Shown here one piece after another: positions 37,045-50,560 of a stretch of 64,000 nt of DNA (the first letter of the stretch is position 1; each line of letters starts with the position of its first letter). The position numbers and the translations under genes are program-made. A model generated the notes under the pieces. The model had not been told where the DNA came from. It did no database searches and saw nothing but the letters and a program-made list of their open reading frames with translations. The DNA comes from Petrosia ficiformis (lineage: Eukaryota; Porifera; Demospongiae; Haplosclerida; Petrosiidae): assembly GCA_947044365.1 (NCBI GenBank), contig OX345653.1, positions 1-64,000 of the forward strand. The letters run 5' to 3'.

Positions 37045-37800
37045 TCCATTAATAAAAAATTTGCAATGAAAAAATCAATACCAAGGCTATAGTTCAGGGT
37101 AAAATTCGAATTTCAAGAGAATACTAAAATGCTCACGGTTCTAACAGATAATATTATTGATCAAAACTACTTTGGAAACATAATAAGGACATCATTATCT
37201 AACTCTAGGAACAGTTTCGGACAAATCTGAAATGACTGATTTGCAATGAAAAAATCAATACCAAGGCTATAGTTCAGGGTAAAATTCGAATTTCAAGAGA
37301 ATACTAAAATGCTCACGGTTCTAACAGATAATATTATTGATCAAAACCACTTTGGAAACATAATAAGGACATCATTATCTAACTCTAGGAACAGTTTCAG
37401 ACAAATCTGAAATGACTGATTTGCAATGAAAAAATCAATACCAAGGCTATAGTTCAGGGTAAAATTCGAATTTCAAGAGAATACTAAAATGCTCACGGTT
37501 CTAACAGATAATATTATTGATCAAAACCACTTTGGAAACATAATAAGGACATCATTATCTAACTCTAGGAACAGTTTCGGACAAATCTGAAATGACTGAT
37601 TTGCAATGAAAAAATCAATACCAAGGCTATAGTTCAGGGTAAAATTCGAATTTCAAGAGAATACTAAAATGCTCACGGTTCTAACAGATAATATTATTGA
37701 TCAAAACCACTTTGGAAACATATTAAGGACATCATTATCTAACTCTAGGAACAGTTTCGGACAAATCTGAAACGACTCATTTTTGATGAAAAAATCAATA
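37045..37800. repeat. Exact 180-bp tandem repeat, about four copies, in an intron
   Basis: AAAAAATCAATACCAAGGCT recurs at 180-bp spacing through 37,070-37,800, and the copies are almost identical. The unit belongs to the same family as the ~170-bp satellite but is a distinct subtype (AATATTATTGATCAAAACCA, AGTTTCGGACAAATCTGAAA). It begins within a few bases of the acceptor at 37,042, so it sits in the intron just upstream of the first visible exon of the DEP/ankyrin gene. Confidence 0.95.
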
Positions 37801-39365
37801 CCAAGGCTACTGTATTGTGCCTATTTACTCCCATGCATTTGTCAGTTGTCACTACTTATTATATACTTACCAAGTTGCATTAACGGGACTGTAAATGGTA
37901 TGCCACACCTATATACCAGATGATGCGATTGAAATTTGGAATTACCAACTATAATTATGTAACTTAATGAGTAGAAGAAACTTTTAACATGTTACCTGCA
38001 GAGATTTGAGATAGAATAGCAAAGATTATTATGCCAATCAAGTAAAAATAACAGAATTATAATAATAACAAAAATTAATAATAATTTTACTTGGATGAGG
38101 GACATTGGAAAGAAATAGATAATAAATAAAAGGAATATTAGTTATACTTACGATACTAACATCACTGGACAGTAAATTCTCATAGTACTTGAGTAATCTG
38201 TAACAGTAGTACCTAATCGAAAAATCCATACTGGTTTACAGTTCCATGGTTGAAAGTGAATTTCAAGAGAATACTAAAACGCTCATGGTTCCTACAAGCA
38301 ACATTTTTGATCAAAAACACTGCAGAATCATAATAAGGACATCATTATGGAACTCTGGGAACAGTTTTAGGAAAATGTTTTTTCCATTCAAAAATTAAGT
38401 ACCAAAGGCTATAGTTCATGGTTCAAAGTGAATTTCAACAGAATACTAAAACGCTCTTGGTTCCTATAAGTAACATTTTTGATCAAAAACACTGCAGAAT
38501 CATAATAAGGACATCATTATGGAACTCTAGGTACAGTTTTAGGAATATTTCTTTCTAGTCGAAAATTAAGTACCAAAGGCTATAGTTCATGGTTCAAAGT
38601 GAATTTCAATAGAATACTAAAACGCTCATGGTTCCTACAAACAACATTTTTGATCAAAAATACTGTAGAATCATAACAACAACATCACTATCTAACTGTA
38701 GGAACAGTTATAGGAAAACCTTTTTTCCAGTCAACCGGCAACTGTTCCTCCCCATCAAATGATCTGGCAGCGACTCCAAATGACCTCAGGCTATTTTGGA
38801 ACTTCTTTTTTTTTGCATTGATTTATTTAATAATCTTGGTAACTAAATGCCGAAGTGCAAAGTGTGACAATTGATAAATTTGATTAACAAGAAACATATT
38901 TTATTAATGATTTTTAATACTCATTATTATAATAACTATAATGTAATTGCATAAGAGATCTTATTACAACATCACCGTTAATATGCCAGTTAGATGAACC
39001 AATAACATAATGGGATGTCTAGCTTGCATTAATTTTCAAGATTGTGGCTGATGCAAATTAAATGATATGCCACATGTATATACCATAGAAATTTGGAACA
39101 TGACTAAATTTCACACTATAGCAACTTATTAAGTAGAAAATTTTCAACATGTTCCCTGTAGAGATTATAGTAAAGATTATTATGCCAATATACTTAAAAT
39201 AACAATTCTTATAACAGTAACAGAAATATATTTGGATGTGAACATTTGAAAGAAATAGATAATAAAGAAAAGTTATACTTACAATACTAACATCACTGGA
39301 CAGTAAATTCTCCTGGTACTGGAATAATCTGAAACTATAGTATCTATACAGGTTTACACTTCATG
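37801..39365. repeat. Mosaic of duplicated repeat blocks
   Basis: 37,860-38,240 matches 26,350-26,690. 38,240-38,735 is about three units of the ~170-bp satellite. 38,736-38,870 matches 26,000-26,120 (CTGTTCCTCCCCATCAAATG). 38,880-39,360 is a diverged second copy of the 26.1-26.7 kb block. The order suggests repeated local duplication and insertion. No exon is supported. Confidence 0.75.
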
Positions 39366-40081
39366 ATTCCAAGTGAATTTCAAGAGATTACTAAAATGCT
39401 CACAGTTCCTATTAACAACAGTTTTGATCAAACATACTAAGGACATCATTATCTAACTCTAGGAACAGTTTCGGTTCAATCTCAAATGATTCATTTTGCA
39501 ATGAATAATCAGTACAAAGGCTACAGTTCAGGGTAAAAATTCAAATTTACATAGAATATTAAAATGCTCACGGTTCTAACACATAATATTATTGATCAAA
39601 ACCACTTTGGAAACCTATTAAGGACATCATTATCTAATCTAGGAACAGTTTTGGCTCAATCTCAATTGATTCATTTTGCAATGGAAAATTAGTACAAAGG
39701 CTATAGTTCAGGGTAAAAATTCAAATTTTGATAGAATATTAAAATGCTCACGGTTCTAACACATAATATTGTTGATCAAAACCACTTTGGAAACATATTA
39801 AGGACATCATTATTTAACTCTAGAAACTGTTTCGGCTAAATGTCAAATGATTGATTTTGCAATGTCAAATCAGTACAAAGGCTATAGATCAGGGTGAAAA
39901 TTCGAATTTCCAGAGATTACTAAATCGCTCACAGTTCTAACACGTATTATTATTGATCAAAACCATTTTAGAAACATCTTAGGGACATCATTATCTAACA
40001 CTAGGAACAGTTTCGGATCAATCAGAAATGTAATTGTTCCAAATGCACCATCATTCAAAGCCTTCAAACAGCTTGTTGACA
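39366..40081. repeat. Fragments of the 180-bp repeat family next to the foldback element
   Basis: Three to four degenerate units with CTAACTCTAGGAACAGTTTC, CAAAGGCTACAGTTCAGGG and CTCACGGTTCTAACACATAA. The block ends at about 40,030. The last ~50 bp before the inverted-repeat element appear unique and may be the pre-insertion target sequence. Confidence 0.8.
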
Positions 40082-41294
40082 CAGTAATTCATGGCTTCTA
40101 CATTAAAGTTGATTACCTTTCCCAAACTATCCAAAGACAGTCCCGTCACCAACTAAGTATAAACAATGGAGGTCTTGAGGAAACAGAATTGTAGTTCCAG
40201 AACCTATTTCACTTTGCGAGGGATTACAATACTGTTAAAATAGTTGTGAATTTTGTGAGTTGGTATTATAAGTGAGAAGAACAGCATATCTAGATGCTCT
40301 CAGTAGTATCTTGAGGTTTATTCATTTCAGTTAGTAAATGTTCTTCATTTCAGTTCTCTCTTGCCTCATGTATGTTCATATCTTAGTATAAGTCAATTCC
40401 ACTGCCTTTCTATGCCAGTTCTTTTCTTTAAACGTTTCTTGAGCGATCCTTCATAGTCTGTTCTAGAGCGGTCAGTCACATCTAAGCCTTGATAGAAATT
40501 ACTTACATGAAAAGGGATTAGAAGTCAATGCTAGGAGATTGGTTAGTTTTCTATTTCTTGCCCACTTGTGCAGTGTGCACTTGTATTGTAAACAAGCTCA
40601 CGTGATGATTACAAAATCATGTGACTAAACCGCCAATTTTTATCCGCCATTTAAATTTCATTTCATTTCATGGACATGGAAGAGAGGAAGGTGGGAGGAG
40701 CTGTTAAAGGTGTTTGTAGCGTCTAGCGAGGAGGAAAGCTTGACTAATCTGTTTACCTTGTGATGTAGAAGTACTGTGTGAATTTCCTGGGAGCAGAGAG
40801 AAAAGGTTTAGACTCGTGTATTAAGACGGCTGATGTTGGAGGAGCTGCTAAAGGTGTTTGTAGCGTCTAGCGAGGAGGAGTAGCTTGACTAATCTGTTTA
40901 CCTTGTGATGTGAAGTACTGAGTGAATTTCCTGGGAGTAGAGAAAAGAGGGAACACTTTGAAAAGGTAAATATATTTATTTAGCATGACTTTTATTTCGT
41001 TGCTATGGTAACCATTTAGGACACCTCCCTCAATATTCTTGTGTACTTGTACTGAGATATTGTACTGACCTTGACTACAGTGTAGCTGACTAACCTTTGA
41101 CTACAGTGTTACTGACTAGCCTTTGTTGTGCCTTTGACTAAACTGTGACTTACTAACCATGGGAAGGTTATACACAGAATAGAATTATCTAGGTAATTAG
41201 GCATATTGCATTGAAGGTATGTATGCTTAATGTTTGTCTGTTTGTCCTAGATATGACGTTAAACTGTCTCTTGTTCATGTATTTAGATTTTTTG

Positions 41295-43510
41295 CTTATG
41301 TTGCATTTCCGACTTTTCACTACAATGTGACTTGTGCATTACACTGTGACTTGTGCCTTTGACTAAACTGTGACTTGTGCCTTCGACTATACTGTGACTT
41401 GTGCCTTACACTGTGACTTGTGCCTTACTCTGTTACTTGTGCCTTTGACTACATTAGGACTTGTGCCTTACACTGTTAATTGTGCCTTACACTGTTACTT
41501 GTGCCTTTGTCTATACTGTGACTTTTACTTTTGACGACACTATGACTTTTACTTTTGACGACACTATGACGTGCCTTGACTAAACTGTGACTTGTGCCTT
41601 CGACTATACTGTGACTTGTGCCTTACACTGTGACTTGTGCCTTTGACTACACTGTGACTTCTACTTTTGACGACACTATGACGTGCCTTTGACTACACTG
41701 TTACTTGTGCCTTACACTGTTAATTGTGCCTTACACTGTTACTTGTGGCTTTGACTACACTGTGACTTTTACTTTTGACGACACTATGGCGTGCCTTTGA
41801 CTACACTGTGACTTGTGCCTTACTCTGTTACTTGTGCCTTTGACTATACTGTGACAAGTGCCTTTCACTACACTAGGACTTGGGCCTTACACTGTTAATT
41901 GTGCCTTACACTGTTACTTGTGACTTTTACTTTTGACGACACTATGACGTGCCTTTGACTACACTGTGACTTGTGCCTTTGACTACACTAGGACTTTGGC
42001 CTTTGACTACACTGTGACTTGTGCCTTACACTGTTAATTGTGCCTTACACTGTTACTTGTGCCTTTGACTACACTGTGACTTGTGCCTTACTCTGTTACT
42101 TGTGCCTTTGACTATACTGTGACAAGTGCCTTTGACTACACTAGGACTTGGGCCTTTGACTACACTGTGACTTGTGCCTTACACTGTTAATTGTGACTTG
42201 CTCGACTACACTGTGACTTTTACTTTTGACGACACTATGACGTGCCTTTGACTACACTGTGACTTTTACTTTTGACTACACTAGGACTTGTGCCTTTGAC
42301 TATATTGTCACAAGTGCCTTTGACTACACTGTGACTTTTGCCTTGGACTACACTGTGACTTGTGCCTTACTCTGTTACTTGTGCCTTTGACTATACTGTG
42401 ACAAGTGCCTTTGACTACACTGTGACTTACTTTTGACTACACTAGGACTTGTGCCTTTGACTATATTGTCACAAGTGCCTTTGACTACACTAGGACTTGT
42501 GCCTTACTCTGTTACTTGTGCCTTTGACTACACTGAGACTTGTGCCTTGGACTACACTGTGACTTGTGCCTTACACTGTGACTTGCTCGACTACACTGTG
42601 ACTTTTCCTTTTGACGACACTATGACGTGCCTTTGACTATATTGTCACAAGTGCCTTTGACTACACTGTGACTTGTGCCTTACACTGTTAATTGTGCCTT
42701 ACACTGTTTATTGTGCCTTACACTGTTACTTGTGCCTTTGACTACACTGTGACTTTTACTTTTGACGACACTATGACATGCCTTGGATTACACTGTGACT
42801 TGTGCCTTACTCTGTTACTTGTGCCTTTGACTACACTGTGACTTGTGCCTTGGACTACACTGTGACTTGTGCCTTACTCTGTTACTTGTGCCTTACACTG
42901 TTATTGTGCCTTTGACTATACTGTGACAAGTGCCTTTGACTACACTAGGACTTGGGCCTTTGACTACACTGTGACTTGTGCCTTACACTGTTAATTGTGC
43001 CTTTGACTACACTGTTACTTTTACTTTTGACGACACTATGACATGCCTTGGACTACACTGTGACTTGTGCCTTACTCTGTTACTTGTGCCTTTGACTACA
43101 CTGTGACTTTTACTTTTGACGACACTATGATGTGCCTTGGACTACACTGTGACTTGTGCCTTACACTGTTACTTTTACTTTTGACGACACTATGACATGC
43201 CTTGGACTACACTGTGACTTGTGCCTTGGACTACACTGTGACTTGTACTTTTGACGACACTATGACGTGCCTTTGACTACACTGTGACTTGTGCCTTACT
43301 CTGTTACTTGTGCCTTTGACTACACTGTGACTTGGACTACACTGTGACTTGTGCCTTACACTGTAACTTTGCCTGATTACACTGTGACTTGTACTTTTGA
43401 TGACACTATGACTTGGGACTTTGACTACACTGTAATTTGTGCCTTATGCCTTTGACCACTCTGTGACTTGTGCCTTTGACTACACTATCACTTGATGACA
43501 TTACTACACT
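41295..43510. repeat. ~24-bp subrepeat array, left arm of the element
   Basis: Units are variants of CTTTGACTACACTGTGACTT followed by GTGC. Common alternatives are CTTACACTGTTAATTGTGC and TTTTGACGACACTATGAC. More than 80 units occur in changing order. The 67-codon frame at 42,433 is a by-product. Confidence 0.92.
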
Positions 43511-44634
43511 GTCCTTTGTCATTTTTCAAAAGGACCCGTTTATCTATCTTGTGAGAGGATCTCTGGAGAGGAGGTAAATATGGTAACTAAATAATCTAAG
43601 TGTATTTAGCATGATAAACTAATGGTTCGGGGCCAGGGGTTGGAATGCCTTGTAGGGTGGGCTCTGTAAGTAAATACCCATCCATCTAATGTTGAAGTCT
43701 TCCTTCTACAACACATCACAGTTTACATGTTAAATAAATGTTATTCAAAGTGCTGCGCAAAGGTGTTTATGTATCGTTTTATTATGTAAACTTTAATTTG
43801 TCCTAGACATGACATTAAACTGTCTCTTGTTCATGTATTGATTTTTGCATAGATTGTATTTCCTTTTAATAAGTTTATAATCACTTGTAATTATTAAGTA
43901 CAACAATTTGTTTCAATCCACTTATATGTGTCCTAGATATCACAATAAACTCTTATTCATGTATATGTACTTAGTTTTTTTTTTCTGGAAACTTTTGTAA
44001 TGCATACTGCTATTTTATTTTTGGGAATTATTACTTAGTTACATGTATTTATTTACTTTATTTCTGTAACATCTTGTGAAGATCTCCCGGACAAGACAGG
44101 AAGGTACTTAGTTGTAATGGGTTACTCTTAGATTGCATGACAAACCCTTATACTTAACTTGCATGTAGAGCAGTTAACGTACCTTAGGATTTGGTTACAA
44201 ATTTCGGGGTTTTGGGAATGAGCAATCAATGGTAGGGTTTTGGTACTATAGGGTCATGAATGTTGAATGGGGCATGAGGGTTAGGTTACAAAATGTAATA
44301 TAGCTAACAAATGTGTTTCCGTGTTAGGGCTTAGTTTTTCCTGGAAACATATGTAATGCATACTGCTATTTTATTTTTGTTTTGGGAATTATTACTTAGT
44401 TACATGTATTTATTTACTCTATTTCTGTAACATCTTGTGAAGATCTCCTGGACAAGACAGGAAGACAATTGCATGTAGAGCAGTTAACATTTTGACGTAC
44501 CTTAGCCTTAGGATCTCATTACAAATTTCGGGATTTTGGGAACGAGCAAGCAATGGTAGGGTTTTGGTACTATAGGGTCATGAGTGTTGAATTTGGCATG
44601 AGGGTTAGGTAATATAGCTAACAAATGTGCTTCC

Positions 44635-44965
44635 GTGTTTCGGTTTGGGGTCATGGGGGCTATTCCATAGCCCCCATGACCCAACCCTAAGACTGAAGCA
44701 CATTCCATAGCCCCAATGACTAAGACGAAAACATAACCAGACGGAAGCACATTCCATAGCCCCAATGACTAAGACGAAAACAACCAGACAGAAGCACATT
44801 CCATAGCCCCATGACCCAACCCCAAGACAGAAGCAAACACATTCCATAGCCCCCATGACCCCAACCCTAAGACGGAAGCATATTCCATAGCCCCTTGACC
44901 CAACCCTAAGACTGAAGCACATTCCATAGCCCTCATGACCCTAAACCCCAAGTATAAGGGTTTGT
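44635..44965. repeat. Palindromic centre and ~38-bp tandem repeats
   Basis: GGGGCTATTCCATAGCCCC is a near-perfect palindrome centred at about 44,666. To its right, units of ATTCCATAGCCCCCATGACC with CAACCCTAAGACGGAAGCAC repeat about eight times. They are followed by GTATAAGGGTTTGTCATGCA, the inverse of TGCATGACAAACCCTTATAC at 44,137. This is the switch point between the two arms. Overlapping frames on the minus strand are repeat-derived. Confidence 0.85.
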
Positions 44966-45349
44966 CATGCAATCTAAGAGTAACTCATTACAACTAAATA
45001 CCTTGTCTTCCTGTCTTGTCCGGGAGATCTTCACAAGATGTTACAGAAATAAAGTAAATAAATACATGTAACTAAGTAATAATTCCCAAAAATAAAATAG
45101 CAGTATGCATTAAAAAAGATTCCAGAAAAAAAAACATATACATGAATAAGAGTTATTTTCATATCTAGGACACATACAAGTGGATTGAAACAAAATGTTA
45201 CATTTAATAAAATTTAATACAAGTGATTATAAACTTATTAAAAGGAAATACAATCTATGCAAAAATCACACATGAACAAGAGACAGTTTAATGTCATATC
45301 CAGGACAAATAATCACAGTCTAATCAAGGGCACAGTTTAGTAACATCAT

Positions 45350-48300
45350 CAAGCCATAGTGTTGTCAAAGGTATAGGTGCAAGTCACAGTCTGTATAGTC
45401 AAAAGTACAAGTCACAGTGTAGTCTAAGGCATGTCATAGTGTCATCAAAAGTACAAGGCACAGTGTAGTCAAAGGCACAAGTAACAGTGTAGTCCAAGGC
45501 ACGTCATAGTGTAGTCAAAGGCACAAGTAACAGTGTAAGGCACAATTCATAGTGTGGTAAAAAGTACAAGTAACAGTGTAAGGCACAAGTAACAGTTTAG
45601 TCAAAAGTACAAGTCACAGTGTAGTCTAAGGCATGTCATAGTGTCATCAAAAGTACAAGGCACAGTGTAGTCCAAGGCACGTCATAGTGTAGTCAAAGGC
45701 ACAAGTAACAGTGTAAGGCACAATTCATAGTGTGGTAAAAAGTACAAGTAACAGTTTAGTCAAAAGTACAAGTCACAGTGTAGTCTAAGGTACAGTCCAA
45801 GGCTCAATTCATAGTGTCATCAAAAGTACAAGTCCTAGTATAGTCAAAGGCACAAGTAACAGTGTATTAGGCACAAGTCACAAGTAGCAGTGTAAGGCAC
45901 AAGTCACAGTGTAGTCCAAGGCACAAGTCATAGTGTAGTCAAAGGCCCAAGTCTTAGTGTAGTCAAAGGCCCAAGTCTTAGTGTAGTCAAAGGCACTTGT
46001 CACAGTATAGTCAAAGGCACAGTTTTGTCAAAGGCACAAGTAACAGTGTAAGGCACAATTCATAGTGTGGTAAAAAGTACAAGTAACAGTGTAAGGCACA
46101 AGTAACAGTTTAGTCAAAAGTACAAGTCACAGTGTAGTCTAAGGCACAGTCCAAGCCTCAAGTCATAGTTGTCATCAAAAGTACAAGTCCTAGTGTAGTC
46201 AAAGGCACAAGTCCTAGTGTAGTCAAAGGCACAAGTAACAGTGTAAGTCACAAGTCACAGTGTAGTCAAAGGCACAAGTCCTAGTGTAAGGCACAACTAA
46301 CAGTGTAAGACAAGTCACAGTGTAGTCTAAGGCACAGTCCAAGGCTCAAGTCGTAGTCAAAGGCAAATGTCACAGTATAGTCAAAGGCACAAGTGACAAT
46401 GTATTCGGCACAATTAACAGTGTAAGGCACAAGTCACAGAGTAGTCAAAGGCCCAAGTCCTAGTGTAGTCAAAGGCACTTGTCACAGTATAGTCAAACGC
46501 ACAAGTAACAGAGTAAGGCACAAGTCACAGTGTAGTCAAAGGCACAAGTAACAGTCAAAGGCACAATTAACAGTGTAAGGCACAAGTCACAGTGTAGTCA
46601 AAGCACAACTCACAGAGGAGTCAGTTATTAAAAGAAATGGAACGTAAGCAAAAAAAATCTAAATACATGAAGAGACAGTTTAATGTCATATCTAGGACAA
46701 ACAATCACAGTGTAGTCAAAAACACAAGTCACAGTGTAGTCAAAGGCACTAGTCCTGGAGTAGTCACAGGCACACGTCACAGTCCAAGGCACAAGTAGCA
46801 GTCTAAGGTACAAATCACAGTGTAGTCGAGCAAGTCACAGTGTAAGGCACAATTAACAGTGTAAGGCACTTGTCACAGTATAGTCAAAGGCACAAGTAAC
46901 AGAGTAAGGCACAAGTCACAGTGTAGTCCAAGGCAGGCACAAGTCACAGTGTAGTCAAAGGCACGTCATAGTGTCATCAAAACTAAAGTCACAGTGTAGT
47001 CAAAGCCACAAGTAACAGTGTAAGGCACAATTAACAGTGTAAGGCACAAGTCACAGTGTAGTCAAAGGCACGTCATAGTGTCGTCAAAAGTAAAAGTCAC
47101 AAGTAACAGTGTAAGGCACAATTAACAGTGTAAGGCCCAAGTCCTAGTGTAGTGAAAGGCAGGCACAAGTCACAGTGTAGTCAAAGGCACGTCATAGTGT
47201 CATCAAAAGTAAAAGTCACAGTGTAGTCAAAGCCACAAGTAACAGTGTAAGGCACAATTAACAGTGTAAGGCACAAGTCACAGTGTAGTCAAAGGCACGT
47301 CATAGTGTCGTCAAAAGTAAAAGTCACAAGTAACAGTGTAAGGCACAATTAACAGTGTAAGGCCCAAGTCCTAGTGTAGTGAAAGGCACTTGTCACAGTA
47401 TAGTCAAAGGCACAAGTAACAGAGTAAGGCACAAGTCACAGTGTAGTCAAAGGCACGTCATAGTGTCATCAAAAGTAAAAGTCACAGTGTAGTCAAAGCC
47501 ACAAGTAACAGTGTAAGGCACAATTAACAGTGTAAGGCACAAGTCACAGTGTAGTCAAAGGCACGTCATAGTGTCGTCAAAAGTAAAAGTCACAAGTAAC
47601 AGTGTAAGGCACAATTAACAGTGTAAGGCCCAAGTCCTAGTGTAGTGAAAGGCACTTGTCACAGTATAGTCAAAGGCACAAGTAACAGAGTAAGGCACAA
47701 GTCACAGTGTAGTCCAAGGCAGGCACAAGTCACAGTGTAGTCAAAGGCACGTCATAGTGTCGTCAAAAGTAAAAGTCACAGTGTAGTCGAGCAAGTCACA
47801 ATTAACAGTGTAAGGCACAAGTCACAGTGTAGTCAAAGGCCCAAGTCCTAGTGTAGTCAAAGGCACTTGTCACAGTATAGTCAAACGCACAAGTAACAGA
47901 GTAAGGCACAAGTCACAGTGTAGTCAAAGGCACAAGTAACAGTCAAAGGCACAATTAACAGTGTAAGGCACAAGTCACAGTGTAGTCAAAGCACAACTCA
48001 CAGAGGAGTCAGTTATTAAAAGAAATGGAACGTAAGCAAAAAAAATTTAAATACATGAAGAGACAGTTTAATGTCATATCTAGGACAAACAATCACAGTG
48101 TAGTCAAAAACACAAGTCACAGTGTAGTCAAAGGCACTAGTCCTGGAGTAGTCACAGGCACACGTCACAGTCCAAGGCACAAGTAGCAGTCTAAGGTACA
48201 AGTCACAGTGTAGTCGAGCAAGTCACAGTGTAAGGCACAATTAACAGTGTAAGGCACTTGTCACAGTATAGTCAAAGGCACAAGTAACAGAGTAAGGCAC

Positions 48301-48860
48301 AAGTCACAGTGTAGTCCAAGGCAGGCACAAGTCACAGTGTAGTCAAAGGCACGTCATAGTGTCGTCAAAAGTAAAAGTCACAGTGTAGTCAAAGCCACAG
48401 GTAACAGTGTAAGGCACAATTAACAGTGTAAGGCACAAGTAACAGTGTAGTCAAAGGCACGTCATAGTGTCGTCAAAAGTAGAAGTCACAGTGTAGTCAA
48501 AGGCACAAGTAACAGAGTAAGGCACAAGTCACAGTGTAAGGCACAAGTCACAGTATAGTCGAAGGCACAAGTCACAGTTTAGTCAAGGCACGTCATAGTG
48601 TCGTCAAAAGTAAAAGTCATAGTGTCGTCAAAAGTAAAAGTCACAGTATAGTCAAAGGCACAAGTAACAGTGTAAGGCACAATTAACAGTGTAAGGCACA
48701 AGTCCTAATGTAGTCAAAGGCACAAGTAACAGAGTAAGGCACAAGTCACAGTGTAAGGCACAAGTCACAGTATAGTCGAAGGCACAAGTCACAGTTTAGT
48801 CAAAGGCACAAGTCACAGTGTAATGCACAAGTCACATTGTAGTGAAAAGTCGGAAATGCA
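45350..48860. repeat. ~24-bp subrepeat array, right arm (inverse of left arm)
   Basis: Units read AAGTCACAGTGTAGTCAAAG with GCAC, the reverse complement of the left-arm unit, with the same variants (AATTAACAGTGTAAGGCAC; GTCATAGTGTCGTCAAAAGT). The right array is about 1.3 kb longer than the left. Confidence 0.92.
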
Positions 48861-49390
48861 ACATAAGCAAAAAATCTAAATACATGAACAAGAGACAGTT
48901 TAACGTCATATCTAGGACAAACAGACAAACATTAAGCATACATACCTTCAATGCAATATGCCTAATTACTTAGATAATTCTATTCTGTGTATAACCTTCC
49001 CATGGTTAGTAAGTCACAGTTTAGTCAAAGGCACAACAAAGGCTAGTCAGTAACACTGTAGTCAAAGGTTAGTCAGTTACACTGTAGTCAAGGTCAGTAC
49101 AGTATCTCAGTACAAGTACACAAGAATATTGAGGGAGGTGTCCTAAATGGTTACCATAGCAACGAAATAAAAGTCATGCTAAATAAATATATTTACCTTT
49201 TCAAAGTGTTCCCTCTTTTCTCTACTCCCAGGAAATTCACTCAGTACTTCACATCACAAGGTAAACAGATTAGTCAAGCTACTCCTCCTCGCTAGACGCT
49301 ACAAACACCTTTAGCAGCTCCTCCAACATCAGCCGTCTTAATACACGAGTCTAAACCTTTTCTCTCTGCTCCCAGGAAATTAACACAGTA
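46610..49390. repeat. 1,388-bp duplication inside the right arm
   Basis: A non-repetitive segment with AGAAATGGAACGTAAGC and GACAGTTTAATGTCATATCTA at 46,630-46,700 recurs at 48,018-48,090, along with the flanking subrepeat pattern. Identical 61-codon frames start 1,388 bp apart, with one residue change. This accounts for the extra length of the right arm. Confidence 0.8.
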
Positions 49391-50096
49391 CTTCTACATC
49401 ACAAGGTAAACAGATTAGTCAAGCTATTCCTCCTCGCTAGACGCTACAAACACCTTTAACAGCTCCTCCCACCTTCCTCTCTTCCATGTCCATGAAATGA
49501 AATGAAATGAAATTTAAATGGCGGATAAAAATTGGCGGTTTAGTCACATGATTTTGTAATCATCACGTGAGCTTGTTTACAATACAAGTGCACACTGCAC
49601 AAGTGGGCAAGAAATAGAAAACTAACCAATCTCCTAGCATTGACTTCTAATCCCTTTTCATGTAAGTAATTTCTATCAAGGCTTAGATGTGACTGACCGC
49701 TCTAGAACAGACTATGAAGGATCGCTCAAGAAACGTTTAAAGAAAAGAACTGGCATAGAAAGGCAGTGGAATTGACTTATACTAAGATATGAACATACAT
49801 GAGGCAAGAGAGAACTGAAATGAAGAACATTTACTAACTGAAATGAATAAACGTCAAGATACTACTGAGAACATCTAGATATGCTGTTCTTCTCACTTAT
49901 AATACCATCTATCTGCTACTCACAAAATTCACAACTATTTTAACAGTATTGTAATCCCTCGCAAAGTGAAGTAGGTTCTGGAACTACAATTCTGTTTCCT
50001 CAAGACCTCCATTGTTTATACTTAGTTGGTGACGGGACTGTCTTTGGATAGTTTGGGAAAGGTAATCAACTTTAATGTAGAAGCCATGAATTACAG

Positions 50097-50560
50097 TAGT
50101 AGAACACAATGTACTATATAGTATTAATTGATGAAATACAATATAAGAACAATACATTTAGTTGTTGTGTATAAAAGAAGCTATAACTATCAGTTACTAA
50201 TAGATTCTCTCGACTACTAGACATATTCCAGAACTTTATAGGAGGACTCTCATCGGATATTTTCAAGGTGGTGGTTGGAATGGAGTTTGACTGTCAATAA
50301 ATGATACCACCATCTTCTATCTCCAATAGATTTCCAAATTAATCAGCAGATATAAAAAGTAATGATCGTGAATGACCTAAGTACAAATACTCGTAACAAT
50401 AACCAGTGTATTAAGTTAAATATATTACATTGGCTAAAGAACCAAAGTGTTAAGCCATGTAATGGTATCCTACATATACGCTATTAGTCAAAAGAATAGC
50501 TATTTCCAGCAACTTACTGAATGCAGAGTAAGATGGTTGCATGTGAGGTTTGTAAAATTG
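50097..50560. repeat. Degenerate copy of the 54.98-55.35 kb segment
   Basis: TTAGTTGTTGTGTATAAAAG, AGATTCTCTCGACTACTAGA and CAATAGATTTCCAAATT occur here and at 55,010-55,150. A related shorter copy is at 33,840-33,960. The counterpart of the small exon at 55,072-55,181 is interrupted here by stops and an insertion. Confidence 0.7.

Larger units (their letters stand above)
40082..50096. mobile_element. 10-kb foldback-like inverted-repeat element with 3-bp CAG duplication
   Basis: TAATTCATGGCTTCTACATT starts at 40,085, and its reverse complement ends at 50,093. From these ends inward the arms match for at least ~1.2 kb of unique sequence (to about 41,290 and 48,850) and then through tandem subrepeats to a palindromic centre near 44,666. 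CAG flanks the element on both sides (40,082-40,084 and 50,094-50,096), as expected for a 3-bp target duplication; it is not found beyond the arm ends as shared sequence. Arms are about 4.6 and 5.4 kb. No transposase-like frame is found, so it would be non-autonomous. Long internally repetitive arms recall Drosophila foldback elements; a 3-bp CWG duplication is known for PIF/Harbinger transposons. Assignment to either is inference. Confidence 0.8.

Noticed and set aside
41295..48860. CRISPR-like regular short repeats
   Set aside because: Repeats are contiguous variants of a 24-bp unit with no unique spacers, in a spliced eukaryotic genome, and they form an inverted pair.
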